From: Rhizomicrobium sp.
GTDB taxonomy: Bacteria > Pseudomonadota > Alphaproteobacteria > Micropepsales > Micropepsaceae
Length of the DNA stretch: 64,000 nt
Assembly: GCA_037200385.1 (NCBI GenBank)
Contig: JBBCGL010000001.1
Coordinates: 620,001 to 684,000, forward strand
Direction: 5' to 3'
The translations under genes were made by a program, and so were the position numbers. Shown here in pieces: positions 46,761 to 55,327 of the stretch. The notes under the pieces are model-generated. The model saw only the letters and a list, made by a program, of their open reading frames with translations, was not told where the DNA came from and did no database searches. The stretch's first letter is position 1. Every line of letters begins with the position of its first letter.

Positions 46761-46903
46761 CCAAACCGCGCGCAGTCGCGGAACTTTTGCGCCGGTATGC
46801 CTGCGCGCCGGCGCGGCCGGATCCAGGAACGCGTCATGCGCCTCCTGCGGTGATGCCGGAACGAACTGCGAGGTGCGCCTGCTGCCGATCGATGCAGGTC
46901 GGC

Positions 46904-46938
46904 AAAGAAAGTGGCCCGCGGTGTCGCCACCGCGGGCC
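46904..46938 (-). terminator. Rho-independent terminator of the PadR/sensor operon
   Basis: GGCCCGCGGTG (46913-46923) and CACCGCGGGCC (46928-46938) form an 11-bp perfect stem with a 4-nt loop. On the minus strand it is followed by ACTTTCTTT. It lies 24 nt after the sensor gene stop. Confidence 0.8.
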
Positions 46939-46961
46939 GTCGTCCAACTGCCAGCGGGGGC

Positions 46962-47870
46962 TTACAGACGGACGAGAAGCGCTTCGGCGATCCGGCCATG
47001 GACCCAGCCGATGGCGCGGGCAATGTGCAGGACCAGGAAGAACACCAGGATGCCGCAGAGCGCGAGCACGAGCAGGCCCGGCGCGGTGTGCAGCAGGTGC
47101 GCCAGGACCGGCGCGCCGTCGACGTGGATATGGGATTCGCCGGTGATCAGGCTGTAGATCGAAAGCCCGGTGATGCCGATCGAGGAGGCGAGACCGACGA
47201 CCGCGATCACGCAGTAGACGACGCCGAGCGGCAGCATCAGCAGCATGTAGAACAGCGACGACCAGGTGCGCAGGTCGGTGAAGACCTCGCGGATCTTGGC
47301 GAACAGCGTATCGTCGGGCGACGGCGGGGAGGGCAGGCGGCGCGGCATGCGCACGCCGAGCAGCGCCTCGACGATGCGGCCCTCGACATGGCTGATGACG
47401 CGGATCGACGCGACGAACAGCAGGAAGAAGGGCACGCCGATGATCAGGACGGCGAAGGAAAGCGACAGCGAGATGCCGACCACCGACCAGACGAAGTAGA
47501 AGATGCCCGTCGCGAGCGACAGCAGCATATAGAGCAGGGCGCCATAGGTGCGCGGATCGGAGACGACGTTGAAGAATCCGAAATGCCGCTCGTCGCCCTG
47601 GCTCTCGGGCTGCGGGAAGGGCGTGGCGATCGTGTGTTCCATGTCGCGGTACTCCTCGGCGATCTCTGCGGGCGTGCCGTAAGTCTCGACCACGCCGGCC
47701 AGGATCTGCTGTTCGCTGAGATCGGGGTTCTGCGCGATCTCGCTGTTGAGATGGTCCTCGCAGTCGGCCAGCGCATCGCTGATCAGGCCGGCGGGCGCCC
47801 CTTTGAGGGCACGCCGCAGCTGCGAGAGATAGGCGGTGACCGTGTCAGGCGGCGGCGCCGGCATGACCAT
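46962..47870 (-). CDS. Multi-span sensor-domain membrane protein with HAAS-like N-terminus
   Basis: A 302-residue protein. An N-terminal helical domain (TVTAYLSQLRRALKGAPAGL and DALADCEDHLNSEI) resembles the HAAS/DUF1700 region. The rest has two related halves, each with membrane helix pairs (YGALLYMLLSLATGIFYFVW; WSSLFYMLLMLPLGVVYCVI), like the putative-sensor domain PF13796. The pairing with PadR, with a roughly 26-nt overlap, is typical. The start is ATG at 47870 or 47864; no clear ribosome-binding site decides. Confidence 0.75.
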   Translation of the reverse strand: MVMPAPPPDTVTAYLSQLRRALKGAPAGLISDALADCEDHLNSEIAQNPDLSEQQILAGVVETYGTPAEIAEEYRDMEHTIATPFPQPESQGDERHFGFFNVVSDPRTYGALLYMLLSLATGIFYFVWSVVGISLSLSFAVLIIGVPFFLLFVASIRVISHVEGRIVEALLGVRMPRRLPSPPSPDDTLFAKIREVFTDLRTWSSLFYMLLMLPLGVVYCVIAVVGLASSIGITGLSIYSLITGESHIHVDGAPVLAHLLHTAPGLLVLALCGILVFFLVLHIARAIGWVHGRIAEALLVRL

Positions 47871-48249
47871 CGGGTGTCGCTCCAGGGGTGGTGCCCGCCT
47901 GCAGGGCATCGTCGACGAACTCGCGCATGTCGCGCCAGGCGAATTGCCATTCGGCGAGGGCTTTGCGGCCGTCGTCGGTGATGTCGTAGTAGCGCCGCGG
48001 CGGTCCGAAGGCCGACGCCTCGACCCGGCTGTGCAGCAGCCCGGTGGCGTTCAGCGAGCGCAGGACGGGATAGATCGCGCCCTGCTTGAAGATCAGTCCG
48101 CCTTCGCCTTCGGCCTTCACGGCTTTGGCGATTTCGTATCCGTACATTTCGCGTCCCGCGCGGGCGAGTACCGCCAGCAGGACGAGCGATGAGAGCCCGG
48201 CCATGAGTTCTTTTCGGAATTTGCGCGTGTATTGGGATTCTTCGGTCAC
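47845..48249 (-). CDS. PadR-family transcriptional regulator
   Basis: A 134-residue winged-helix regulator: LMAGLSSLVLLAVLARAGRE, MYGYEIAKAV, IFKQGAIYPVLRSLNATGLL and FGPPRRYYDITDDGRKALAE are the PadR core. It probably represses its own operon with the sensor membrane protein and responds to a small molecule or protein signal. GTG start at 48249. Confidence 0.92.
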   Translation of the reverse strand: MTEESQYTRKFRKELMAGLSSLVLLAVLARAGREMYGYEIAKAVKAEGEGGLIFKQGAIYPVLRSLNATGLLHSRVEASAFGPPRRYYDITDDGRKALAEWQFAWRDMREFVDDALQAGTTPGATPDGHAGAAA

Positions 48250-48870
48250 AACGCGCTCGTCTCCGCCTCCATTGCTATTACGAAGTCCTATCTAGCATGA
48301 ACTTCGCACTATGCAAGAGTGAACTGTACTGGACTCCAAGATAATTCGATTCGGCTGCAGTTTTGCTGACAGTTGGCAGATTTCATGAGTTTCTGACTGA
48401 CCGATCGGCAAGAGACTAGGCGAAAATCGCGGACAGGCGATATGCATCTGAAATTCCTATTCATTTTGGGGTGCATGCGGCCCCCGCCCTTGGCATGCGC
48501 GAAAGTGAACTCCCCTTGTCATCCCCGGCCGAACGCCGCGCAGCGGCGTGAGGGGACTGCCTAGCGGCAGCGTAGGCAGGACCCAGGCGCCAAAGATCGC
48601 GACGGTATTTCCGACCTGGGTCCCCTTCCTCTCGCACTCGCTTCGCTCGCGTTCGGCCGGGGATGACAAGGGGTGTTGATACAACGCCTTTATTTCAACC
48701 GAAGCCTTGAAGCCTCGAACGGACAGGACAATATCGCCGAGCGTAGTTTCGCTCCTGCGAAACAGAAGGCGGCATACCCCTCGATTTTTCGAAGCGTTCA
48801 AATACCGGAAAATCGCGTTTCTATCGCGTCGCAACAATAACAATTATATTGCCGAAACTATCATAACCAT
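48250..48870. other. 620-bp non-coding stretch with a palindromic repeat
   Basis: AT-rich near both genes (48290-48450 and 48770-48870), as expected for divergent promoters of PadR and nat. The centre holds the repeat at 48517-48668. The minus-strand open frame across the repeat has no recognisable domain. Its segment between the repeat and nat could be a decayed short gene. Confidence 0.5.
48517..48668. repeat. Palindromic repeat, TGTCATCCC class
   Basis: Left arm TGTCATCCCCGGCCGAACG, right arm CGTTCGGCCGGGGATGACA, with inner GACCCAGGC and CCTGGGTCCCC as in the mutY copy. An extra 26-bp inner segment (around 48555-48582) makes it longer than the 129-bp copy. Confidence 0.82.
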
Positions 48871-49704
48871 ATGAATATAAATGATTATCTCGCGCGCATC
48901 GGTCTCGCCGCTCCGCCGCCGGCAACCCTGGCTGGTCTGCGCACCCTGCACGCCGCCCATCTCCTTGCGATCCCCTACGAGAATATCGACGTCCAGTTGG
49001 GACGCCCCCTCACCATCGAGCGGCCGGCGATCTTCGAGAAGATCGTCACCCGGGGCAGGGGCGGCTGGTGCTACGAGATGAACGGCCTGCTCGGCTGGGC
49101 GTTGGGCGAGCTCGGCTTCGACGCCACCCGCGCCACCGGCGCCGTGGTCCGCGAGATGAAGGGCGAGATGGCCGAGGGCAATCATCTCGTGCTGCGCGTC
49201 GCGCTGCCGGAAGGAATCTATCTCGCCGATGTCGGCTTCGGAGACGGCCCGCGCGATCCCATCCCCGTCGCCGTCGGCGCCTTCGAGAGCCAGGGCTTCC
49301 ACTACGGCCTGTCGCGCGTCGACGACACCTGGTGGCGCTTCGCCAACGACCCGCGGGGCGGCGCGCCGAGCTTCGACTTCAACCTCGCGCCGGCCGACGA
49401 GCGCCGGCTCGCCGAGCGCTGCGAGTTCCTCCAGACCTCGCCGCAATCGCCCTTCGTGCAGAACCTCGTCGCCCAGCGCCACACGCCCCAGGGCCTGACG
49501 ATCCTCCGTGGACGGACGGTACGCTATCTGACTCCCACTGCGACGCGCGAGCACGTGATCGGCAGCGCCGACGAGTTGCTCGCGACCCTCAAGACCGAGT
49601 TCGCGCTGGATGTTCCCGAGGTCGCGACGCTATGGCCGAAGATCGTCGAGCGGCATGAAGATGTGCTGAAGCAGAAGCGCGACGCAGCGGCGTCGCAAAC
49701 TTGA
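48871..49704 (+). CDS. nat: Arylamine N-acetyltransferase
   Basis: A 277-residue cytosolic enzyme transferring acetyl from acetyl-CoA to arylamines and hydrazines. The catalytic triad is visible: Cys in RGRGGWCYEMNGLL (about residue 67), His in EGNHLVLRVAL and Asp in YLADVGFGDGP. Length normal. ATG at 48871 in an AT-rich leader. No hint of operon partners; the TGTCATGGCCCG-class repeat follows. Confidence 0.95.
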   Translation: MNINDYLARIGLAAPPPATLAGLRTLHAAHLLAIPYENIDVQLGRPLTIERPAIFEKIVTRGRGGWCYEMNGLLGWALGELGFDATRATGAVVREMKGEMAEGNHLVLRVALPEGIYLADVGFGDGPRDPIPVAVGAFESQGFHYGLSRVDDTWWRFANDPRGGAPSFDFNLAPADERRLAERCEFLQTSPQSPFVQNLVAQRHTPQGLTILRGRTVRYLTPTATREHVIGSADELLATLKTEFALDVPEVATLWPKIVERHEDVLKQKRDAAASQT

Positions 49705-49714
49705 ACCCAAAACG

Positions 49715-49815
49715 TGTCATGGCCCGCAACAGCGGGCCATCCAGGTGACGCAGCGACGATCGTCATCGATTGCGCTCGACGCCCAACGGGATGGCCCGCT
49801 GTTGCGGGCCATGAC
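49715..49815. repeat. Palindromic repeat, TGTCATGGCCCG class
   Basis: Arms TGTCATGGCCCGCAACAG and CTGTTGCGGGCCATGACG, each able to fold on its own (GGCCCG/CGGGCC). The left arm continues CGGGCCATCCAGGTG, the same as at 8268-8281. Lies between convergent nat and phaZ, so it may also end transcription. Confidence 0.8.
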
Positions 49816-49838
49816 GGCAATGGTGCGCAGCCACCGCT

Positions 49839-51056
49839 CTAATTGTTCGCCAGGATCACGTTCCGCACGATCGGATAGATCTGCGTCTGCCAGCGCGTGC
49901 CGGAGAACACGCCGTAATGCCCGACGCCGGGCTGCACATAGTGCTTGCGGCGGAACGGCTTGATCGCGGTGCACAGGTCGTGCGCCGCCACGGTCTGCCC
50001 GACCGAGCAGATGTCGTCGCGCTCGCCTTCGACCGTCAGCAGCGCGGTCTTGCGGATCGCCGCCGGCTCGACGCGCCGGCCGCGATATTCGAAGATCCCG
50101 CGCGGCAGGTGGAATTCCTGGAACACCTTGCGCACGGTCTCCAGGTAGAACTCCGCCGGCAGGTCGGAGACCGAGAAATACTCGTCGTAGAATTTGCGGT
50201 TGGCGTCGGCCTTGGCGTCCTCGCCCTTGCGGATGTGGTCGAACAGGTCGGCATGGGCGCGGACGTGGCGCGGCAGGTTCATCGACATGAAGGCCGCGAC
50301 CTGCACGAAGCCGGGATAGACCCGGCGATGCGCCCCGGCATAGCGCCCCGGCACGCTCGAGATCAGGTTCTTCTCGAACCATTCGATCGGATGCTCGGTC
50401 GCAAGCTGGTTCACGGTCGTCGGGCTGACGCGGGTGTCCACCGGCCCGGCCATCAGCGTCATGCTGCGCGGCTGGCAGGGATGATCGTCCTGCGCCATCA
50501 CCGCGACGGTGGCGAGCAGGGCCGCACAGGGCTGGCACACCGCCACGACATGCGCGCCGGGCCCGATCTGCTCGAAGAACCTGATCGTGTGCTCGATATA
50601 TTCGTCGACCCCGAAGCGGCCCGCCGCCAGCGGCACGTCGCGCGCATTCTTCCAGTCGGTGATGTAGACGTCGTGGTCGGGCAGCATGGTCTGCGCCGTG
50701 TGGCGCAGCAGCGTCGGGAAATGTCCCGCCATCGGCGCCACGATCAGGACCCGCGGCTGCTCGATATTGGTTTCCTTCTTGAAGCGGACGAGGCTGGCGA
50801 ACGGCGTCTCGTAGGCCGCAACCTCGGCCACCGGGACCTCGCGGCCCTCGAGCATCACGCTGTCGATCTCGTAGCTCGGCCGCTCATGGGTCAGATGGGC
50901 GCGGTTGACGATCTCCGCCGCCGCCGAGATCGATTTCATGACGTAGTTGGCGCTGGGCCCGGCGCAGGTGTCGCGGAAGGCGGCGCTGGTCAGCCCCGCC
51001 CAGGCCCGCAGGGGCGCGAAGAAATCCGACTGGGCCTGATAGGCGTCGTACAGCAT
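49839..51056 (-). CDS. phaZ: Intracellular poly(3-hydroxyalkanoate) depolymerase
   Basis: A 405-residue alpha/beta hydrolase that mobilises storage PHB. The nucleophile is Cys in VVAVCQPCAALLA, as in alphaproteobacterial and Cupriavidus PhaZ1-type enzymes; the acid is in VEGERDDICSVGQT and the His in QPGVGHYGVFSGTRW. The N-terminus (LYDAYQAQSDFFAPLRAWAG) is family-typical, and supports ATG at 51056. It implies the organism stores PHA. Confidence 0.95.
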   Translation of the reverse strand: MLYDAYQAQSDFFAPLRAWAGLTSAAFRDTCAGPSANYVMKSISAAAEIVNRAHLTHERPSYEIDSVMLEGREVPVAEVAAYETPFASLVRFKKETNIEQPRVLIVAPMAGHFPTLLRHTAQTMLPDHDVYITDWKNARDVPLAAGRFGVDEYIEHTIRFFEQIGPGAHVVAVCQPCAALLATVAVMAQDDHPCQPRSMTLMAGPVDTRVSPTTVNQLATEHPIEWFEKNLISSVPGRYAGAHRRVYPGFVQVAAFMSMNLPRHVRAHADLFDHIRKGEDAKADANRKFYDEYFSVSDLPAEFYLETVRKVFQEFHLPRGIFEYRGRRVEPAAIRKTALLTVEGERDDICSVGQTVAAHDLCTAIKPFRRKHYVQPGVGHYGVFSGTRWQTQIYPIVRNVILANN

Positions 51057-51210
51057 CAAACTCGAAACGCCCCTGGAGCCCGCGCCGCGCCCGCTTGTGC
51101 GGTGCGGCAATATTCTGACGATTTCACGCCGAGCCCACGAAAAATGCTAGTGCATTTTATGCTGCACTGCGAAATAATTGGTTACGGTTGCAAGCGGAAG
51201 ACGCGTCGCC

Positions 51211-51867
51211 ATGGCCAAGCCCCTTCTGACGATCTCGAGCCGGAACTACTCCTCCTGGTCGCTGCGCGGCTGGCTGCTCTGCCGCATGGCGGGGCTGGAT
51301 TTCGAGGAAAAGCTGCTGTCCAGCGACGATCCCGACGCCCGCGCCGAATTGTTGCTGCTGTCGCCGTCCTTCCTGGTGCCGTGCCTGACCGATGCCGGCG
51401 TGAAGGTCTGGGACACGCTGGCCATCGCTGAGTATTTGTACGAGGTCCACCCGAAGAGCGGTTTGCTGCCCAAGGATATCAAGGCGCGCACCCATTGCCG
51501 CGCGGTCTCGGGCGAGATGCATTCGGGATTCGCCAATCTGCGCTCGGCGCTGCCGATGAACCTCAAGGCGGACTATCCCGATTTCAAGATCTGGGCCGGG
51601 GCGCAGGCCGACATCGACCGCGTGGTGCAGATCTGGCGCGAATGCCTCAAGACCTATGACGGTCCCTATCTCTTCGGCGACAAGCCGACCGTGGCCGATG
51701 CGATGTATGCGCCGGTCTGCACCCGCTTCACGACCTATCACGTGAAGCTCGACCGCCTCAGCGCCGACTATTGCGAGACGATCCTCAATCTCCCCGACAT
51801 GCTCGAATGGATCGAAGCCGCCAAGTCCGAGCCGGACGCGGTGGAAGAGCTGGAAGCGGAGTTCTGA
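51211..51867 (+). CDS. Glutathione S-transferase family protein
   Basis: A 218-residue GST. The N-terminal thioredoxin-like domain starts TISSRNYSSWSLRGWLL, where Ser/Tyr near the start contact glutathione thiol. VWDTLAIAEYLYEVHP is the glutathione-binding helix, and FGDKPTVADAMYAPV the conserved C-domain N-capping box. It diverges from phaZ across 154 bp. ATG at 51211. Substrate unknown. Confidence 0.92.
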   Translation: MAKPLLTISSRNYSSWSLRGWLLCRMAGLDFEEKLLSSDDPDARAELLLLSPSFLVPCLTDAGVKVWDTLAIAEYLYEVHPKSGLLPKDIKARTHCRAVSGEMHSGFANLRSALPMNLKADYPDFKIWAGAQADIDRVVQIWRECLKTYDGPYLFGDKPTVADAMYAPVCTRFTTYHVKLDRLSADYCETILNLPDMLEWIEAAKSEPDAVEELEAEF

Positions 51868-51882
51868 GGCAAGCACGAGGCA

Positions 51883-51906
51883 TGTCACGCCCGCGCAAGC
51901 GGGCAT
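51883..51906. repeat. Short palindrome between convergent genes
   Basis: CGCCCGC and GCGGGCA flank GCAA, preceded by TGTCA as in the other repeats. Only one end of the larger element is present. It may terminate both GST and bfr transcripts. Confidence 0.4.
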
Positions 51907-51913
51907 CGCCAAG

Positions 51914-52501
51914 CTAAGCCCCGCTTTCGTTCGCCTTGGTCTGGAGCTGGACGTAGTTCTGGATGCCCATCTGCTCGATCAGGCGCAATTGCGTCTGCAG
52001 ATAGTCGATGTGCTCCTCCTCGCTTTCGAGGATGTGCACGAACAGTTCGCGGCTGCCGAAGTCGCGGCTGTTCTCGCAGTGCACGATGGCGAGCTTGAGG
52101 TCGGGATAGGCGATCATCTCCAGCGACAGGTCGCAGGTGATCACCTCCTTGACGTTCTCGCCGATCATCAGCTTGCCGAGATCCTGCAGATTGGGCAGGC
52201 CGCCGAGGAACAGGATGCGCTTGATCAGCCTGTCGGCATGCTTCATCTCGTCGATAGATTCTTCGTATTCGTGCTTGGCGAGCTGCGACAGGCCCCAATC
52301 GGCCAGCATGCGCGAATGCAGGAAATACTGATTGATCGCCGTGAGCTCGTTCTTGAGCACGACATTGAGCCAGCGCAGGGTCTCGGGATCGCCCGCAACG
52401 CCGGCATGCGGCTCGGGGCCGGGCGCGGTTACTCCGCCGCTACCAGGAGGTGGGGACGGGCGTCCGCGCCGTCCAGCATTTTTTCGATTGTCGTCTGGCA
52501 T
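51914..52501 (-). CDS. bfr: Bacterioferritin with a 35-residue N-terminal extension
   Basis: A 195-residue iron-storage protein. The ferroxidase ligands are visible: Glu in [17 protein letters not shown], Glu and His in [17 protein letters not shown] (with the Met that binds heme), and Glu/His in [14 protein letters not shown]. Normal bacterioferritin begins near [10 protein letters not shown], residue 37. The only canonical in-frame start is ATG at 52501, giving a Pro/Gly/Arg-rich extension and a 73-nt overlap with bfd. A non-standard start nearer to residue 36 is the alternative. Confidence 0.92.
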   Translation of the reverse strand: MPDDNRKNAGRRGRPSPPPGSGGVTAPGPEPHAGVAGDPETLRWLNVVLKNELTAINQYFLHSRMLADWGLSQLAKHEYEESIDEMKHADRLIKRILFLGGLPNLQDLGKLMIGENVKEVITCDLSLEMIAYPDLKLAIVHCENSRDFGSRELFVHILESEEEHIDYLQTQLRLIEQMGIQNYVQLQTKANESGA

Positions 52502-52620
52502 CGGCCGCAGTTCTTTCTCACGTTGCAGTAAGAATAGACGTCGTCGGAAGACTCCGCACCCTGCGCGATCGCGCCGCGAATCTTCGCATCGTTCAGCCTA
52601 TTGCAGACGCAGACGATCAT
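52429..52620 (-). CDS. bfd: Bacterioferritin-associated ferredoxin
   Basis: A 63-residue 2Fe-2S protein that reduces Bfr heme to release stored iron. The four Cys are in MIVCVCNRLND (C-x-C) and [15 protein letters not shown] (C-x4-C-x2-C region), as in Bfd. ATG at 52620. It is upstream of bfr, so both share a promoter behind a Fur-like box. Confidence 0.94.
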   Translation of the reverse strand: MIVCVCNRLNDAKIRGAIAQGAESSDDVYSYCNVRKNCGRCQTTIEKMLDGADARPHLLVAAE

Positions 52621-52662
52621 CCAGAAAGGGCCTCAGCCGGTCGCCCCCAGATATGGTGCGAC

Positions 52663-52677
52663 TGAGAATGATTGTCA
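52663..52677. promoter_or_regulatory. Fur-type 7-1-7 box before bfd-bfr
   Basis: TGAGAATGATTGTCA matches TGATAAT-n-ATTATCA at 12 of 14 positions. It lies 43 nt before bfd and 76 nt before the divergent lysR gene. Iron-responsive control of bfd-bfr is expected from known biology; which alphaproteobacterial regulator (Fur or a related protein) binds is not known. Confidence 0.55.
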
Positions 52678-52752
52678 ACTGGGCACCGATTGACCAGCCC
52701 GGCTGGCAGGCTGCTGTCAAAATGGTAGTATTTATTCCAAGGGAGCATAACC

Positions 52753-53658
52753 GTGGACCGGTTGGCGGCCATCGAGATCTTCGTTCGGGTGATCGACAGC
52801 GGCTCCTTCTCCGCCGCAGCGAAAAGCCAGGGCGTCAAGCAGCCCGCCGTGTCCAAGGCCATCGCCCAGCTCGAAGACTGGCTGGGCGTACGCCTGCTGC
52901 TTCGATCGACTCGCAGCCTGAGCCCGACCGAGGCCGGCCGGGACTTCTACAACCACGCCAAGCGGACGGTGGAAGAAGCCGACGAAGCGGTGCGGGCGGC
53001 GCGCGGAGGCGTGGCCGGTCTGTGCGGGCGTTTGCGGGTGTCGGCGCCGGTCTGCTTCGCCCGGCTTCATCTCGTCCCGCAGCTTCCGCGCTTCCTGGCC
53101 AAGCATCCGGATCTCGACCTCCATCTCATGCTCGACGAGCGCAGCATCGACCTGGTGGACGAGGGGATCGACGTCGCGCTGCGCATGGGAGCCATGCCGG
53201 ATTCGTCCATGGTGGCGCGCAAGATCGGCGAGGCGCGGCGCTTGGTGATCGCCACGCCCGCTTATCTCCAGCGCCACGGGACGCCGACCTCTCCCGGCGA
53301 TCTCCAAGCCCATCAAGTGGTGATCTACACCCATGATGGCGTCGGGGAGACATGTACGTTCCGGCAAGGGACGTCCGAGATGACCGTGACCCCGCGCGGC
53401 CGGGTCAGCATCACGGCGTCGGAGGGTGTGCGGGCGGCCATCCTGGCGGACATGGGCCTGACGATCGCGTCGGAATGGTCCTTCACGCCGGAGCTCGTCT
53501 CCGGCGCGGTCGTCTCCGTCCTGCAGGATTGGGCGCTTGCGCCGGTCGCGCTTTCCGCCGTCTTCCCGACCGGCCGGCTGGTCAGTGCCAAGGTTCGCGA
53601 ATTCATCGCCTTCGTCGAAACCTGCCTGGAGCCTCCGAACGGCGAACGGATTGCCTGA
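52753..53658 (+). CDS. LysR-family transcriptional regulator
   Basis: A 301-residue regulator with an N-terminal winged helix (FVRVIDSGSFSAAAKSQGVK, then QPAVSKAIAQLEDWLGVRLL) and a substrate-binding domain (RLRVSAPVCFARLHLVPQLP). GTG at 52753 has GGGAG 7 nt upstream. The next gene, 139 nt downstream on the same strand, encodes an MDR reductase that may be its target, though LysR targets are more often divergent. Confidence 0.94.
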   Translation: MDRLAAIEIFVRVIDSGSFSAAAKSQGVKQPAVSKAIAQLEDWLGVRLLLRSTRSLSPTEAGRDFYNHAKRTVEEADEAVRAARGGVAGLCGRLRVSAPVCFARLHLVPQLPRFLAKHPDLDLHLMLDERSIDLVDEGIDVALRMGAMPDSSMVARKIGEARRLVIATPAYLQRHGTPTSPGDLQAHQVVIYTHDGVGETCTFRQGTSEMTVTPRGRVSITASEGVRAAILADMGLTIASEWSFTPELVSGAVVSVLQDWALAPVALSAVFPTGRLVSAKVREFIAFVETCLEPPNGERIA

Positions 53659-53797
53659 ACCCAAGTCGGGCTGTCTTTCGTCATTCATGCCGATTTGGAA
53701 TGAGCTTTAGTCCGGCTTACCGACTAGTTCCGATGCCCACACCGCCCATCTTCACCTCAGCGATCGCAACCCTGCGACGCAGCAAACGAGGTGGCCC

Positions 53798-54787
53798 ATG
53801 TCTCGCATCGTGCGTTTCGCCGCGTCCGGCGGCCCTGAAGTCCTTGCGTTCGAAGACGTCGCGATTCCCGAAGCGGGGCCTGGCGAGGTCCGCATCCAGG
53901 TCAAGGCGATCGGCATCAACCGCGCCGAGGCGATGTTCCGCGAAGACGCCTATATCGAATCGCCGATCCTCCCGGCGCGGTTGGGCTACGAGGCCGCCGG
54001 CATCGTCGATTCCGTCGGCGAGGGCGTGACGGGGTTCGCGCCCGGCGACGCGGTCAACACCGTCCCGGCCTTCTCGATGAACAGCTACGGCATGTATGGC
54101 GAAGTCGTGCTCGCTCCGGTCCACGCGGTCGTCAAGCATCCGCCGTCGCTCTCCTATGCGGAGGCGGCCTCGATCTGGATGATGTTCGTCACCGCCTATG
54201 GCGCGCTGATCGAGGACGCCAAGCTCACGGCGGGCGACGTCGTCCTGATCCCTGCCGCCTCCAGCAGTGTCGGGCTGGCGGCGATCCAGCTGACCAACCT
54301 GGCCGGCGCGACGCCCATTGCCCTGACCCGCACCGGCGCCAAGCGCCAGCAACTGCTCGATGCCGGCGCACGGCACGTCATCGCGACCGAGGAACAGGAT
54401 CTCGTGTCGGAGGTCCTGAAGCTCACCGGCGGCCAGGGCGCCCGCGTGATATTCGATCCGGTCGGCGGACCCAACTTCCTCAAGCTGATGGAGGTCCTGG
54501 CGTTCCGTGGGACCATCTATCTCTATGGAGCGCTGAGCCACCAAGCCACCCCGATTCCGGTCCTCGACTTCCTCGCCAAGATGCAGACCATCAAAGCCCA
54601 TAACATCTGGCTGACCAGCGGCGACCCCGTCCGGCAGAAAGCGGCGGTCGATTACATCCTCGGGGGCCTCGCCAGCGGCCGTTTGAAACCCATCATCGAC
54701 AAGATCTTCGCCTTCGACGAGATCGTCGAGGTTCATCGCTATCTCGAAGCCAACGGCCAGTTCGGGAAGATCGTCGTCACAGTCTGA
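53798..54787 (+). CDS. Medium-chain dehydrogenase/reductase (quinone-oxidoreductase-like)
   Basis: A 329-residue MDR protein. The N-terminal GroES-like domain includes VQVKAIGINRAEAMFR-type sequence (RIQVKAIGINRAEAMFRED) without the catalytic-zinc Cys or a structural-zinc four-Cys lobe. The NADPH fold has VLIPAASSSVGLAAIQLTN. It likely reduces quinones or enals like the zeta-crystallin group. ATG at 53798. The DoxX-like gene follows 49 nt later. Confidence 0.9.
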   Translation: MSRIVRFAASGGPEVLAFEDVAIPEAGPGEVRIQVKAIGINRAEAMFREDAYIESPILPARLGYEAAGIVDSVGEGVTGFAPGDAVNTVPAFSMNSYGMYGEVVLAPVHAVVKHPPSLSYAEAASIWMMFVTAYGALIEDAKLTAGDVVLIPAASSSVGLAAIQLTNLAGATPIALTRTGAKRQQLLDAGARHVIATEEQDLVSEVLKLTGGQGARVIFDPVGGPNFLKLMEVLAFRGTIYLYGALSHQATPIPVLDFLAKMQTIKAHNIWLTSGDPVRQKAAVDYILGGLASGRLKPIIDKIFAFDEIVEVHRYLEANGQFGKIVVTV

Positions 54788-54836
54788 CGGCCGCCGCCAT
54801 TGCGGAGCGTTTCCTGTCGTCTGAAGGGTCTGCTGC

Positions 54837-55295
54837 ATGATGTTTTTCGTGTTCCTGGCGACGATTTCCGGCGCCGCGGCCCTTGTTCAGCAATTGGCGG
54901 GCCACGGCGTCGACCCTCCGGCAGCCATGCGCTGGGGCCTCAGCATCAGCCTGCTGTTCTTCGGGCTCGATCATCTGCGCACCCCGCAGCGCTATCTGCC
55001 GATGATGCCCAGCATCGTTCCGGCGCCTCGCGCCGTGGTGGCGCTGACCGGGCTGTGCGAACTGGCCGGCGCCGCCGGCCTGATGGTTTCGTTGCTGCGG
55101 CCGGCGGCGGGATGGGCCCTGGCGATCTATTTCGTCTGCGTCTTTCCCGCCAACATCAAGAATGCGGTCCACGGTCTTGACGTCCAGGGCTTGCCATCGG
55201 CGAGATCGTATTACTGGATCAGGCTGGCCTTGCAGCCATTGGCAGTCTGGTGGCCGCTATATGCGGCCGGCGTCACCACCTTGCCGTTCGGCTAG
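54837..55295 (+). CDS. DoxX-like four-span membrane protein
   Basis: A 152-residue protein with about four helices (LFFGLDHLRTPQRYLPMMPS, VVALTGLCELAGAAGLMVSL, AAGWALAIYFVCVFPANI and IRLALQPLAVWWPLYAAG). The G-L-C-E-L-A-G-A-x-G-L motif is typical of the DoxX/MauE group. ATG at 54837 after GAAGGG. Its role is uncertain; it may work with the preceding reductase. Confidence 0.82.
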   Translation: MMFFVFLATISGAAALVQQLAGHGVDPPAAMRWGLSISLLFFGLDHLRTPQRYLPMMPSIVPAPRAVVALTGLCELAGAAGLMVSLLRPAAGWALAIYFVCVFPANIKNAVHGLDVQGLPSARSYYWIRLALQPLAVWWPLYAAGVTTLPFG

Positions 55296-55327
55296 GCCGC
55301 AAACTGCGCAACGGCGCTCTTCCCGCG

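Larger units (their letters stand above)
46577..46961. other. Regulatory gap between M23 peptidase and sensor-protein gene
   Basis: Contains, from left to right, a G/C-rich leader for the M23 gene, its candidate promoter (46701-46731), a CtrA-like site (46744-46760), and the terminator of the minus-strand sensor gene (46904-46938). No protein gene is supported. Confidence 0.6.

Noticed and set aside
48457-48843. Minus-strand frame of 128 codons upstream of nat
   Set aside because: Most of it is the palindromic repeat at 48517-48668 and there is no known domain; possibly a remnant, not a gene I can support.
51144-51170. TGC-rich repeats before phaZ as a PhaR operator
   Set aside because: TGCTAGTGCA and TGCTGCACTGC are suggestive, but the spacing does not match the known CTGC/GCAG arrangement well enough to call a site.
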